DNA from: Congregibacter variabilis
GTDB lineage: Bacteria; Pseudomonadota; Gammaproteobacteria; Pseudomonadales; Halieaceae
DNA: 64,000 bases
Assembly (NCBI RefSeq): GCF_045689235.1
Contig: NZ_CP136864.1
Coordinates: 1,426,001 to 1,490,000, forward strand
Direction of reading: 5' to 3'
Shown: positions 54,232 to 63,251 of the stretch, piece after piece
Numbering within the stretch: the stretch's first letter is position 1
Layout of the letters: each line of letters begins with the position of its first letter
Position numbers and translations under genes: made by a program
Notes under the pieces: generated by a model
What the model was told of the DNA's origin: nothing
Seen by the model: only the letters and a program-made list of their open reading frames with translations
The model's database searches: none

Positions 54232-55176
54232 ATGAATGAAGTTCGTTTATTGTCCGTAACTGAACGTGAACGCCTCGCCCTAAAGCGCGTAGAAGAATGC
54301 GAAAGCCTGCCCGTACTGCCGGTGGTGGTGTCCACGCTTCTGGCGATGGATGAAGACAATCCCTACGGAAGTGACCACGCGCTGAGTATCGCCAGAATAG
54401 ATCCGTGCTTTGCAGTTAGAGTCATCGCCCTGGCTCAGCGCGCCCACGGGGGAGATGTACAGGGCACGCTGCCTCTGGGCCAATCCATTCGGGCACTGGG
54501 CAAAGACGGGCTGGTAACACCGTTGCTGGAGCATTCCAAGATACTGGTCTTTGCGCCTACGGACGACGCGCAGAAACATTTATGGCTCCACGCATTACAG
54601 GTTGCGGCGCTGAGCGAACAGCTCGCGTATTTTCTTTCCAATGAGATCGACGGAGAGTTAGCCTATTTTGCAGGCCTGATTCACGACCTTGGTAGATTTG
54701 TCGCGTACTTTAAAGAGTCTGATCTACCAATCCACATTGAGTCCCATGGCTTACTCACCCCGGAAGACCTCACTGACTCGGAGTCATCCAAAAACGCCGT
54801 CAGTCATACGCTGGTGGGCGCAACGGCTGCAGAAGTCTGGGGGCTTCCAAAAGAATTGCGCGAGGTGATCGGCAATCACCACCGCTTAAATAATAGTCTG
54901 GAGCAGCCGAGTCCAACAAGCATGCTCATCGCCGTGGTTAGATTCGCCGACACCATTAGCCATCAGCTCATGAGCGGCGTAGAACCCGAAAGCGAAGCAT
55001 TCCAGAACAAAACCTCAGAGTATCTGCGTTTCGACTCTCTTTTTACTGCGGATGTTGAGGCCCTCACAGAACGGGTTATTCGACTCTCCCGCCGCTGTCT
55101 GGACGAGTCATTTATCAGCTTCCATAAGTTGGAAATTGGCGAAACCAACTACACGAAACACAAAATCTCTAGCTAA
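54232..55176 (+). CDS. HDOD-domain protein C
   Basis: The protein has 314 residues from MNEVRLLSVTERERLALKRV. The reading frame extends to a TTG at 54082, but those 50 residues look like translated leader. HDOD marks are SLPVLPVVVS, GLIHDLGRFVAYF (His151-Asp152), VSHTLVGATAAEV and VIGNHHRLN. It is divergent from HDOD B and slightly longer at the C terminus. Three such genes side by side suggest related signalling adaptors that replaced one another or act together. Confidence 0.84.
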   Translation: MNEVRLLSVTERERLALKRVEECESLPVLPVVVSTLLAMDEDNPYGSDHALSIARIDPCFAVRVIALAQRAHGGDVQGTLPLGQSIRALGKDGLVTPLLEHSKILVFAPTDDAQKHLWLHALQVAALSEQLAYFLSNEIDGELAYFAGLIHDLGRFVAYFKESDLPIHIESHGLLTPEDLTDSESSKNAVSHTLVGATAAEVWGLPKELREVIGNHHRLNNSLEQPSPTSMLIAVVRFADTISHQLMSGVEPESEAFQNKTSEYLRFDSLFTADVEALTERVIRLSRRCLDESFISFHKLEIGETNYTKHKISS

Positions 55177-55242
55177 GCGTGCCTAGCCACGGTGCAGAAC
55201 GTTCCGCGAAGGTGAACTGTGCATGCTGAAGCAAGGGCGACG

Positions 55243-57111
55243 CTAAGCAACCTGCTCTGCCACCGCCCGCCATGCCGCATCAATGGCGGAGTCTAAATAA
55301 GCGTGCGCTTCAGAATCAGAGTTCGCAATAGAAATTCGGCCAAACTGTGCACGACCAATTTCATGTGGCGCCTGCCCTGCTTCCCATTGTGGATCATCGA
55401 GTTGCATGTACTCGTAGGCGTAGCCGTGTGCCCAGCGGTTGACGGTGATCGCCTGAATATCTCTTTCGTGTCTAAAGCCGTATTCGCCCAGTAGGCCCTG
55501 TAACTGATCCCGAACTTGCTGCTCGTAGGTTTCAAACGGCGTCCCGTAAACCTGATGACGCGAGCGACGAAGAATCTCCCTGCTCTTTTCGCCATCTACA
55601 GGATCAACCGATGGAACACCCATCATAAAAATAACCATAGGTTCTTCAGGCCCGGCGGGAGGACGGTTACCCCCCGTTTTGGTGGCCGGAGGAACCGTCA
55701 CCACAACAAAAGGGTCATCGGGGCAGTTAACGCGGCCCACACCTAATTTAGAAAAAGCCTGCCCGTCGGCGATCAAAACATTGACCCAGACCAGTGGCAC
55801 CTTCACGCCGTAATCAAGCGCCTCTTTCTGGATTTGGGGTAACTGCGGACAAATGTATGGGATCGCCGCGTTGTAGCAAGCCAGCACACAGTGATCGCCG
55901 GTAACACGAAGGGCTTTACCGTCACGCACATAATCGACATCTACCCCTTTACCGGAAGTCTCACGCACGCCAACCACCGTACTATTGAGCCGCAGGCGGA
56001 CGGACTGCTGCTCAAGATCCAGAGCGCCGTAGTCGAAGCGGCTGAGCGCGATATCCTCAAAACCCTGACTATCCGGCGCTACCGCCGGAATAAGTTTTTG
56101 AACAAGCAGCCTCGCCACTGAGGCGTTGCCATCCGGAAAATATAAAGACTCCAAACCCGACACTGCACTATCGAGGAGCTGCGCTAGAAGATCGCCGAGC
56201 CACGTCATACTCCGAATACCCGGACTACCCAAGTAAAAGGCCTCCAGAATACTGATCCGGGTCGCTGCAGGCCCGAACATGAGTTTAGGAAAGGGATAAA
56301 AGATCGAGATTGTTTCTGTAGACAAGCCAACCCGTTGGCTTAGAAACTCGGCGTAGCTCGTCGATTCAATGTAGGCGGACTTCTCTCCCAGCGACAGCTC
56401 TTCGAGATAGTCTCGGTCCCCCGAAATCAATTCAATGACCAAATCTTGCTCTGAAACAGGCAGTGGCAGCGCGCGAATAGCGGACGGGTAATCACCAATG
56501 CCAAGCATCAGCCGTATCCAGCTCCCCCTCACCTTTACATGTCCATCGGGGCCAGGGAGTGCGAACATGGAATCAGCATCTGCCCCGAGAAAATCAAATT
56601 CCCCCATATCTGCCCGCATGGCATCAAGGTCTACCCCAATGTCATCCAACAAATTTTTGGAAATCATACTGTAATCACTGGGGCCATCGAGATTGACCGA
56701 ACCCCCGATGCCAAGACGCATATATCCTGCATACTCAAATTCATTGCGCTTGGCATGCCCACCAAAGTCATCGTGATTATCGAGCAGTAGTATCTTTGCC
56801 TGAGGTCCCATGCGCTTCTGGTAGAACCTCGCTGCAGCCAGGCCACTGACACCTGCCCCCACGACCACCAGGTCATAGTGTTCATCAAGCTCGTGATGTT
56901 GATCAGGCTTTTGCCCGGCCCAGGCCAGGCCATGCATCACATCAAAGGAACCGGGGTGGTTTCCTCGCATCCCAGTGCGCGTGGGCGGATAGTAAGTTGC
57001 AGCAGTAGCTGGAACAGACTGCGCAAACAGTTCATCAGGAGCCAGCAGGCTGGCTCCGGCGGTGACGGCAACACCGTTTAAGAAATCTCGCCGGGTGATC
57101 TTGTATTTCAC
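55243..57111 (-). CDS. Tat-exported FAD-dependent amine oxidase-like protein (spermidine dehydrogenase-like)
   Basis: The protein has 622 residues. A twin-arginine signal (TRRDFLNGVAVTAGASLLAP) is followed by a dinucleotide fold LVVVGAGVSGLAAARFY with DNHDDFGGHAKRNEF, typical of flavin amine oxidases and spermidine dehydrogenase. The C-terminal FAD contact region is present (GRISIANSDSEAHAYLDSAI). It would oxidise an amine or alcohol in the periplasm, with quinone or cytochrome as acceptor. It follows the DUF4440 gene by 68 bases on the same strand. Confidence 0.86.
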   Translation of the reverse strand: MKYKITRRDFLNGVAVTAGASLLAPDELFAQSVPATAATYYPPTRTGMRGNHPGSFDVMHGLAWAGQKPDQHHELDEHYDLVVVGAGVSGLAAARFYQKRMGPQAKILLLDNHDDFGGHAKRNEFEYAGYMRLGIGGSVNLDGPSDYSMISKNLLDDIGVDLDAMRADMGEFDFLGADADSMFALPGPDGHVKVRGSWIRLMLGIGDYPSAIRALPLPVSEQDLVIELISGDRDYLEELSLGEKSAYIESTSYAEFLSQRVGLSTETISIFYPFPKLMFGPAATRISILEAFYLGSPGIRSMTWLGDLLAQLLDSAVSGLESLYFPDGNASVARLLVQKLIPAVAPDSQGFEDIALSRFDYGALDLEQQSVRLRLNSTVVGVRETSGKGVDVDYVRDGKALRVTGDHCVLACYNAAIPYICPQLPQIQKEALDYGVKVPLVWVNVLIADGQAFSKLGVGRVNCPDDPFVVVTVPPATKTGGNRPPAGPEEPMVIFMMGVPSVDPVDGEKSREILRRSRHQVYGTPFETYEQQVRDQLQGLLGEYGFRHERDIQAITVNRWAHGYAYEYMQLDDPQWEAGQAPHEIGRAQFGRISIANSDSEAHAYLDSAIDAAWRAVAEQVA

Positions 57112-57179
57112 TGACTTCCCTCTGATACCTGAATTACCCCAGGAATGAATCGCTGCGCACTCGCACTCACTGCCCGTCG

Positions 57180-57635
57180 CTACTCAGGCGATATCTCGCT
57201 GTAATGAAGGCTAACAACCTTCCATTCACCCGCAATCCTCTGCCAAACATCGGTCTCGAAAGCCCGGGAGGTGGTCACAGACCCATCCGGCCAACGCGTG
57301 CGATTGTCGATGAAAGAGGTCGCAACAGCAGCGCCTCCATCAGCCATCACTTGTACCTGCAGGTCCGACATCTCGTTCAGTTCAACGCCCCCACCGCTTG
57401 CCATGAGCTCGGTCCACATCTGCCGGTACTCAGCAAGGTTCACCCTGCCATCGCCGACATATACGGTGGCGTCATCGGCGTAAAAACCAAAATAGCTTTC
57501 GATATCATTAACTGCGTAAGCATGATCAAACGCTTTGATCGCAGCATGAAGGTCAGCGTCTTTAGCGCCATGATGATCGGCCAAGACCGACAAGGACATC
57601 AGTGCAATAGCAAATCCAGTCACTATCTTTTTCAT
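57180..57635 (-). CDS. Secreted DUF4440/SnoaL-like protein
   Basis: The 151-residue protein has a signal peptide ending SVLADHHG. An NTF2-like domain follows: AIKAFDHAYAVNDIESYFGFYADDATVYVGDG, then WKVVSLHYSEI. GGAGTT lies before the ATG. Proteins of this family may bind small hydrophobic ligands or act as isomerases, but no function can be assigned. It sits between the flavoprotein and membrane-protein genes, possibly in one TetR-controlled transcript. Confidence 0.8.
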   Translation of the reverse strand: MKKIVTGFAIALMSLSVLADHHGAKDADLHAAIKAFDHAYAVNDIESYFGFYADDATVYVGDGRVNLAEYRQMWTELMASGGGVELNEMSDLQVQVMADGGAAVATSFIDNRTRWPDGSVTTSRAFETDVWQRIAGEWKVVSLHYSEISPE

Positions 57636-57697
57636 TGTGTAACTCCTTTGATAATTTTTTACTCAGGCTACTCAATACGCTGCTACCGACTCCAAAC

Positions 57698-58414
57698 TCA
57701 TGCGCTGTTGCCAGCCTTAATCGCCTTGCGAAAGAAAACCGCCATGCCGCCCACAGACACCAGCAATAAGGCGCCTATAGACTCAAACACGACGCCAATA
57801 TCAGCACTCACTATGTTGCCGGTGAGCACCGCAATAAATAGCAGATGAAAGAGAAGCCCAAATAGGCCTAATGCAACTGCTGCAATCTTGGCGCTTAGGG
57901 AGAGTCGAAAAAGCGTCGGGGCAACTACCAGTCCAAACACCCCATACATCCAGAAACCCAGGTAGTCGAAAGAAGTGAACAGCGAGAAAGACAAGGACGG
58001 ATTTAGCAACTGAAACAACTGTTCGGCGACGTCGACATTCGCCGATAAAGAGGTCGATGCGCCTACCATCTGGGGAATGGACCAAATGGCAATGAACTTG
58101 GGAATAATGAACGCGACAAGCGATATCAGCACCGCTATACCGGCAATAACCGCGCTTAAGGGGCGGGAGCCGCGCACCTGCCAGGCAGTCGCGGCAAAGA
58201 CCGCCGTTAGTGTGAGCATCGCGACCATTTGCACTATCCATCCCATAATGAACGCGCCGAGATTACTGCTAAACCACATCATGCGATCGGTGAACGGGCC
58301 TTCGGGAGCATCCAGCGGGAGGAATATCGACGGCACCACCATGACAAAGAGGGTTATTGCGGACCAATACGCGGCTTTATTTACCGTATCGTCGAGTTGT
58401 GGTTCTTCGATCAT
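57698..58414 (-). CDS. Six-to-seven-helix membrane protein, function unknown
   Basis: The 238-residue protein has hydrophobic segments at about 14-32, 48-72, 82-108, 128-150, 163-182 and 196-228, and few charged residues between them. Its first 15 residues (MIEEPQLDDTVNKAA) are hydrophilic and cytoplasmic. I recognise no family with certainty. Two TetR-type operator sequences lie 19-58 bases upstream of the ATG, so it is the likely main target of the adjacent repressor. Confidence 0.7.
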   Translation of the reverse strand: MIEEPQLDDTVNKAAYWSAITLFVMVVPSIFLPLDAPEGPFTDRMMWFSSNLGAFIMGWIVQMVAMLTLTAVFAATAWQVRGSRPLSAVIAGIAVLISLVAFIIPKFIAIWSIPQMVGASTSLSANVDVAEQLFQLLNPSLSFSLFTSFDYLGFWMYGVFGLVVAPTLFRLSLSAKIAAVALGLFGLLFHLLFIAVLTGNIVSADIGVVFESIGALLLVSVGGMAVFFRKAIKAGNSA

Positions 58415-58432
58415 AAGGCTTCGCCAGTTGTC

Positions 58433-58450
58433 ACATGTCTGCTGACAGGC
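58433..58450. promoter_or_regulatory. Weaker TetR-type operator before the membrane-protein gene
   Basis: ACATGTCTGCTGACAGGC keeps the left half ACATGTC and the 4-base spacing of the stronger site at 58455-58472, with a degraded right half. The two centres are 22 bases apart, about two helical turns, which would allow paired binding. Confidence 0.45.
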
Positions 58451-58454
58451 TAAA

Positions 58455-58472
58455 ACATGTCACTTGACATGT
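58455..58472. promoter_or_regulatory. TetR-type operator, perfect palindrome
   Basis: ACATGTCACTTGACATGT is a perfect 7+4+7 inverted repeat 41 bases upstream of the membrane-protein ATG and 55 bases after the tetR stop. A near copy lies before tetR at 59128-59145. The match between the two sites is the main evidence that the neighbouring TetR protein binds them. Confidence 0.65.
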
Positions 58473-58526
58473 AAATAGCGGAGACCGTGAGAGACGCGGG
58501 TATCTCGCTCAGTGGACTCGCCGCAA

Positions 58527-59084
58527 TTAACAAGGATATCGCGCATCAATAAATGCCAATGCCGTATCGCGAACAGCGTGCTTCTCGCTCTCCCAACGCC
58601 TGCCATTGCCGGTAAACAATGTTCCGCCTTCGAGCATTGACATAAGACAGAGCGCCTCAGCAATGGACGAATCGCTACCCGCATCCTTAAGCGCTTGCTG
58701 AATCACGCTTAAATACTGCGCATAAACGTCGTCCACCAAGTCTGCCACCAACGGCTCAACCTGCTGCATGGCCCATAGCTGCGGCCACAGCCGATCACTC
58801 TGCAGGGGCTCTCCCGCGACATCATCAAGAACAAACATTGCGATATCTCGAACACTAAGCGCGTCGCCATCAGCGCGGAGCGCGTCAAAGGCCTTGGCAT
58901 ACTCCACTGCTATATAAGCCACCAACTCCCGGAGCATGTCCTCGGTGGTGCGAAAGTGATATTGCAAAGCACCCAGCTTCATCCCGCTGGCACGTGCGAG
59001 AGCGCGCATACTGAGTCCGGCGTAGCCCTCATCTGCGATGATCTCGATTGCGGTCTGCAAGATCTCTTGCTTTCGATTACTCAC
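58527..59084 (-). CDS. TetR-family transcriptional regulator
   Basis: The 185-residue protein has an N-terminal HTH over about 1-52: QTAIEIIADEGYAGLSMRALARASGMKLGALQYHFRTTEDMLREL, written here only as a positional landmark of IIADEGYAGLSMRA and GALQYHF. An effector-binding helical domain follows. Matching palindromes before its own start and before the membrane-protein gene suggest autoregulation plus control of the downstream run. The inducer is unknown; a hydrophobic compound is typical of the family. Confidence 0.9.
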   Translation of the reverse strand: MSNRKQEILQTAIEIIADEGYAGLSMRALARASGMKLGALQYHFRTTEDMLRELVAYIAVEYAKAFDALRADGDALSVRDIAMFVLDDVAGEPLQSDRLWPQLWAMQQVEPLVADLVDDVYAQYLSVIQQALKDAGSDSSIAEALCLMSMLEGGTLFTGNGRRWESEKHAVRDTALAFIDARYPC

Positions 59085-59127
59085 TACCGCTGCTCCTCAC
59101 GCATTCATACATAGCTACCAGCTTAAG

Positions 59128-59145
59128 ACATGTCATTTGACATAT
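59128..59145. promoter_or_regulatory. TetR-type operator upstream of tetR
   Basis: ACATGTCATTTGACATAT differs from the perfect operator at 58455 in only three bases. It lies 43 bases before the tetR ATG and 127 bases before the divergent MBL-fold gene, so it may control both directions. Confidence 0.6.
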
Positions 59146-59272
59146 ACAGCCAGCGACACGAGCAGACCACCACACCTCCCGGCCACACAGAATTGCGGTA
59201 AGCTCCTTACAAGCTTGCGTGAGCGCGGCGTATAGCTGAAGCTACTTCTGCTCCTATTTCTTCGAGGTTCCA

Positions 59273-60268
59273 ATGATTCGAATGCATAAACTGTTAAGTG
59301 CCGCGGTTGTTCCTTTTATGGCTGTGACGCTGGCCCCCTTTGTCACGGCACACCCAAGCGACGATGAGCAGCTAAGCCTTGGTGGTTTGACAGCTTCTGA
59401 AGTCATTCCGGCTCATACCCCCCTGGAAATGACATACTTTGGTGCAGCCGGCTGGCGCATGACCGATGGAAAAACGATCGTACTTCTGGATCCCTGGCCA
59501 TCCAGAATCCCCTACGGAGGCCCGGCACATCCGGACGATGAGCGTCCCAGCTACAGTCGTACTGACCCAGCGCCCGTTGATACCGATTTGATTGACCGGT
59601 TGATTCCCAAGGCAGATTTTATTCTCGTGCAGCACGGGCACTTTGATCATTTGGGAGACGTTCCCTACATCGCCAAGAAGACCGGCGCGAAAGTCATCGG
59701 CACAGAAACCGTTGTGATGATTCTTCGGGCCTATGGCGTCCCCGAGGAGCAGCTCTATGCGGTTCATGGCGGCGAGGATTATCAGTTCGACAACTTTAGT
59801 GTACGCGTCGTGCCGGGACTGCACTCTGCGCTGGACCAAAAGCACTACCACGACTCAAGACGCTACGACCGAGATACGGTGTTAGAAGCGCCGCTGCGCA
59901 TTGAGCAGTTCATCGAAGGCGGAGCTCTCAGTTTTTTAGCCAGACTCGGAGGGCGGAGCATACTCACCATGGGGTCCATGAACTTTATCGAGCGCGAGTT
60001 CGAGGGATTGGAACCCGACATTTTGCTGGCCGGTATCAACGGCTCCCGAATGGGCCTGTATGACTATGACCGTCGCTTACTGGAGTCCACGGGGTACCCC
60101 GCCATCGTGGTACCCACGCACTGGGATAACTTTCGTTTGCCCTACAGTTTTTCGCAACAAGACAACGTGGAGAAAAAGCTCATCCCTTTTGCTGACACGG
60201 CTAAAAAGGTCTCGCCGAACTCCAAGGTCATTATCCCCGTTCACCTTGAGCCGATAATCCTTCCTTGA
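59273..60268 (+). CDS. Secreted MBL-fold metallohydrolase (UlaG-like)
   Basis: The 331-residue protein has a signal peptide ending VTAHPS. The metal motif HGHFDHLGD near residue 122, LDPWPS and the later VVPTHWDNF match the lactonase/UlaG-like branch of metallo-beta-lactamases. Export is unusual for UlaG relatives, which are cytoplasmic. The substrate is unknown; a lactone or phosphodiester is possible. Its stop is one base from the convergent amidohydrolase stop, leaving no room for a separate terminator. Confidence 0.85.
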   Translation: MIRMHKLLSAAVVPFMAVTLAPFVTAHPSDDEQLSLGGLTASEVIPAHTPLEMTYFGAAGWRMTDGKTIVLLDPWPSRIPYGGPAHPDDERPSYSRTDPAPVDTDLIDRLIPKADFILVQHGHFDHLGDVPYIAKKTGAKVIGTETVVMILRAYGVPEEQLYAVHGGEDYQFDNFSVRVVPGLHSALDQKHYHDSRRYDRDTVLEAPLRIEQFIEGGALSFLARLGGRSILTMGSMNFIEREFEGLEPDILLAGINGSRMGLYDYDRRLLESTGYPAIVVPTHWDNFRLPYSFSQQDNVEKKLIPFADTAKKVSPNSKVIIPVHLEPIILP

Positions 60269-60269
60269 C

Positions 60270-61562
60270 TCACATGTTTTTGTAAACCACTCCGTCCTTC
60301 ATGACGAAGGAAACAGACTCGGTGACGCTAATGTCTTCGAGAGGATTGCCAGATACCGCGACGATATCGGCAAGGTTTCCCTTGCGAATAACACCCAGAT
60401 CATCGCGCTTCATCAAGGTCGCCGCATTGACGGTAGCGGCCTGTAAGGCTTGGGCTTCAGTCATGCCGTATTTGACCATGCGCGAGAACTGCCGGGCGTT
60501 GAGTCCATGGGGATAGATTGCCGCGTCTGATCCGAACACCATCTTCACACCAGCTTTTACAGCAGCGCTAAAGCTGTCTCTTTGCACCTGACCAATTTCT
60601 TTGTCTTTTCGCAGGTTTTCTTCGGGAACCCCATTCTCCCGTCCTTTTTCCAGGGTGTACTCAGTGTTGTAAATATCCATGGACAGATAGGTACCGTGCT
60701 CTAAGGCCAGCTCAATTGCCTCGTCATCCAATATGCTGGCGTGTTCCACACTATCTACACCAGCAATAATCGCCGTCTTGATACCGTCGGTGCCGTGGGC
60801 GTGAGCCGCAACCACCAGGCCGCGATAATGCCCCTCATCGACAATCGCTTGCATCTCCTCCAGGGAGTACTGAATCTCGCCTACCTTAGTGCCACGAGAG
60901 AACACGCCGCCAGTGGCACAAAACTTGACCGCATCGGCGCCGTACTTAATGTTCTCGCGCACCTTCTCTCGAACCGCCCAGGGACCATCGGCAACGCCGG
61001 CCTTTCTTTTTCGCATCTCTGGCGGTGAGTAATTGTCATCACAATGGCCGCCGGTAATGCCAATGGAATGTCCTGCCGCCCAAATCCTCGGGCCGGGTAT
61101 TTGACCTTCGTTAACTGCATCGCGCACCGCAATCGCTGAATAGGCAACAGAGCCGACGTTACGCACCGAGGTAAACCCAGCCATAAGTGTCGTGCGGGCG
61201 TTTGCTACGGCGTTAACAGTCTTTCGCGGCACCGACTGAAGCCGGCTTTCCAAAAATGGGACGCCCGGGATGGCGGAATCCAGGTGTACGTGCATATCCA
61301 TAAAGCCCGGCAGCAAGGTCTGGCCCTCCAGATAGAGCTCCGGTACGCCATCGCCGGCATTGAGCTTGCCCCGCGTGCCCACAGACTCAATCACACCGTC
61401 TGTTATCAGTACCGCAGGATCCGCGATCAACTTGCCGCTGGCCGTATCGACCATGTAGTCCGCGCTGAGAAGCAGTTGTTCTGCCTGTGTACTCTGAGCG
61501 ATGGAGATCGCCGCCAATGCTCCCAACAGCATAGAAGTGCCAAATGATTTGTTTACCAACAT
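60270..61562 (-). CDS. Secreted amidohydrolase (imidazolonepropionase/Xaa-Pro-dipeptidase-like)
   Basis: The 430-residue protein starts MLVNKSFGTSMLLGALAAIS with a signal ending STQAEQ. GAGGA precedes this ATG, while the open frame to 61691 is not protein-like. The dimetal site is intact: His91 and His93 in GFMDMHVHLD, VKFCATGG (the usual Lys), VAAHAHG, VDSVEHAS and FGSDAAIYPHG. This branch includes prolidases and other peptidases acting on dipeptides. It follows the SGNH-like gene by 128 bases on the same strand. Confidence 0.87.
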   Translation of the reverse strand: MLVNKSFGTSMLLGALAAISIAQSTQAEQLLLSADYMVDTASGKLIADPAVLITDGVIESVGTRGKLNAGDGVPELYLEGQTLLPGFMDMHVHLDSAIPGVPFLESRLQSVPRKTVNAVANARTTLMAGFTSVRNVGSVAYSAIAVRDAVNEGQIPGPRIWAAGHSIGITGGHCDDNYSPPEMRKRKAGVADGPWAVREKVRENIKYGADAVKFCATGGVFSRGTKVGEIQYSLEEMQAIVDEGHYRGLVVAAHAHGTDGIKTAIIAGVDSVEHASILDDEAIELALEHGTYLSMDIYNTEYTLEKGRENGVPEENLRKDKEIGQVQRDSFSAAVKAGVKMVFGSDAAIYPHGLNARQFSRMVKYGMTEAQALQAATVNAATLMKRDDLGVIRKGNLADIVAVSGNPLEDISVTESVSFVMKDGVVYKNM

Positions 61563-61690
61563 GTAGGATTTCCTCGCGAGCGAATAATTTGCCGATGGAG
61601 ATGGAGATGGGCGAAAGGTATCAAATTGTAATTCAGACGGGCAGAACGACAAAAACCTTGCGCCGCTTGTGGACAGCACCGGCGACTGCA

Positions 61691-62623
61691 CTAGTCGTCG
61701 ATAACACTCGCACAGCGTGCGGCAAAGCGTGACTGATCTTGCTTTGGCGTTTGAGGCTTCATCCGACCGTCACTGAGCAACTGATCAAAGGCAGCTTGCT
61801 GCAACATTTGTATTTGGCGCGGGGACATACCCAGTTCGAAGCCGGAACACTCATTGGCGCCCAGTGCGCGGGGATCAACTCCCGTGAGATTGCCAAACAC
61901 CACCAACGCTTCGAGGTAGTAGCCATAACTGCTGGCGTGATAATGATCGTAGGTCCAAAGATCGACTTTGTTGAGCTCAATACCGTTATAGGGGTTGGAA
62001 TCGGCAATGCCGCTTTGCATGGCGCGAATCCATGCCTCCCCCACCCCATTGACCGCGTCCGCTCCCGATGCGTCAGCGGCAAGGTCATAGCCCTTGCGAA
62101 TATCGCTTGCCATGCGCTGCACAGATTGGCCGCTCCAACGGCGCTCCGGTAAGTACACCTGATCAGCCCGGGGCCAGGTGGCGGTCAGATAGATGGCTAC
62201 GTCTTGCTGCTTGTCTCGCAGAACCGCCGCCATCTTAGCGACCTGAGAAACCAAGGCATCGGGGTTCCCGGGGTTTTGAGGATCTAAAGTGCTGTAGCCA
62301 TGCATCACGACCTGATCCCAAGGCTCGCTTGAGATGAGAGGCAACTTATTGTCCAGATGGAACTGAATGTCGCTGCCGCCTACGGTCTCTAACGAAACGC
62401 GGTATTGCAAACCCATTTGATCAGCAAAGGACTTGAACAGTGCGGGGACTCCGCCGGTGCCCTCTCCGTTTAAATCACGTACCGAATCAGATCGGTAATA
62501 GCGAACCGACGACCCCCATCCAAAGGTAAAACTATTGCCGATAAAGAGCAGTGAGGTCTCGGCGGCTGCGAGGGGCGCGATACATGTAAGTAAGGCAGAG
62601 AGAACTAAAGAAGCTGTCTTCAT
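61691..62623 (-). CDS. Secreted SGNH/GDSL-like hydrolase
   Basis: The 310-residue protein has a signal peptide ending LAAAETS. Block I is FIGNSFTFGWG with Ser31 as nucleophile, and the later DHYHASSYGYYLEAL carries the Asp and His of a catalytic triad. This fits a family related to DUF4886-type GDSL proteins rather than typical lipases. The ATG at 62623 is preferred over a TTG at 62632. It probably acts on an ester in the periplasm. Confidence 0.75.
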   Translation of the reverse strand: MKTASLVLSALLTCIAPLAAAETSLLFIGNSFTFGWGSSVRYYRSDSVRDLNGEGTGGVPALFKSFADQMGLQYRVSLETVGGSDIQFHLDNKLPLISSEPWDQVVMHGYSTLDPQNPGNPDALVSQVAKMAAVLRDKQQDVAIYLTATWPRADQVYLPERRWSGQSVQRMASDIRKGYDLAADASGADAVNGVGEAWIRAMQSGIADSNPYNGIELNKVDLWTYDHYHASSYGYYLEALVVFGNLTGVDPRALGANECSGFELGMSPRQIQMLQQAAFDQLLSDGRMKPQTPKQDQSRFAARCASVIDD

Positions 62624-62822
62624 GTGACTCAATTCTTGGGTATTGCGAGATAAAGTAACAATAAACCCGAGTAAAACAAGGCTAAGCGTCTTCTGGGTAA
62701 GTAATCAGCGGAACCGTCCTCAATTGCACCGCGCCCGGCAAGCTGCATACCGCCCACCGCCCAAGCGAAGAAAGTTGCCACCACTAACCGCTGCTTGGGA
62801 CAAGGCTGATTGCAGGTTATCG

Positions 62823-63191
62823 CTATACATTGACACGCGGGTCATCGGCGCTCGAATGGAGAGTTTTACCCGGTGTTACGTAAAACTCTGACGACTTCTT
62901 GCGAATGGTCTGACGGTGCCAACAACCGCGCGGAACCACCAAAAAACACCCCGGCCCAACTGTTGCAACACTTGCCTCACCCCCTTCTTTAGGAAGCACC
63001 TCGATGTCAATTTCGCCTTCCATGACATGCAATAATTCATCGCAATCCGGATGCATCTCCCAAGGTGAAGGCCCACCTTCATTAGACCAGAACACACCAG
63101 CGCCGCCGTCATCGAAACTACCGAGGTCTCGAAACTCCATCTCTTTAGAGTCCATGGCGGTCTGATGAGGGTTAAGCACTTGCAGTTTCAT
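62823..63191 (-). CDS. Single-domain cupin protein
   Basis: The 122-residue protein has the two cupin motifs: MHPDCDELLHVMEGEIDI supplies His and Glu, and PGCFLVVPRGCWHRQ supplies the last His. GGAG stands six bases before the ATG at 63191, so the upstream TTG at 63203 is not used. Small cupins may be isomerases, dioxygenases or binding proteins; no clear substrate is visible. It stands between unrelated genes. Confidence 0.85.
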   Translation of the reverse strand: MKLQVLNPHQTAMDSKEMEFRDLGSFDDGGAGVFWSNEGGPSPWEMHPDCDELLHVMEGEIDIEVLPKEGGEASVATVGPGCFLVVPRGCWHRQTIRKKSSEFYVTPGKTLHSSADDPRVNV

Positions 63192-63251
63192 GGGTGACTC
63201 CAAAGATCAAAGAAGACCATAACGTTGAGGACCCCTTGAAGTACTCCAAGG

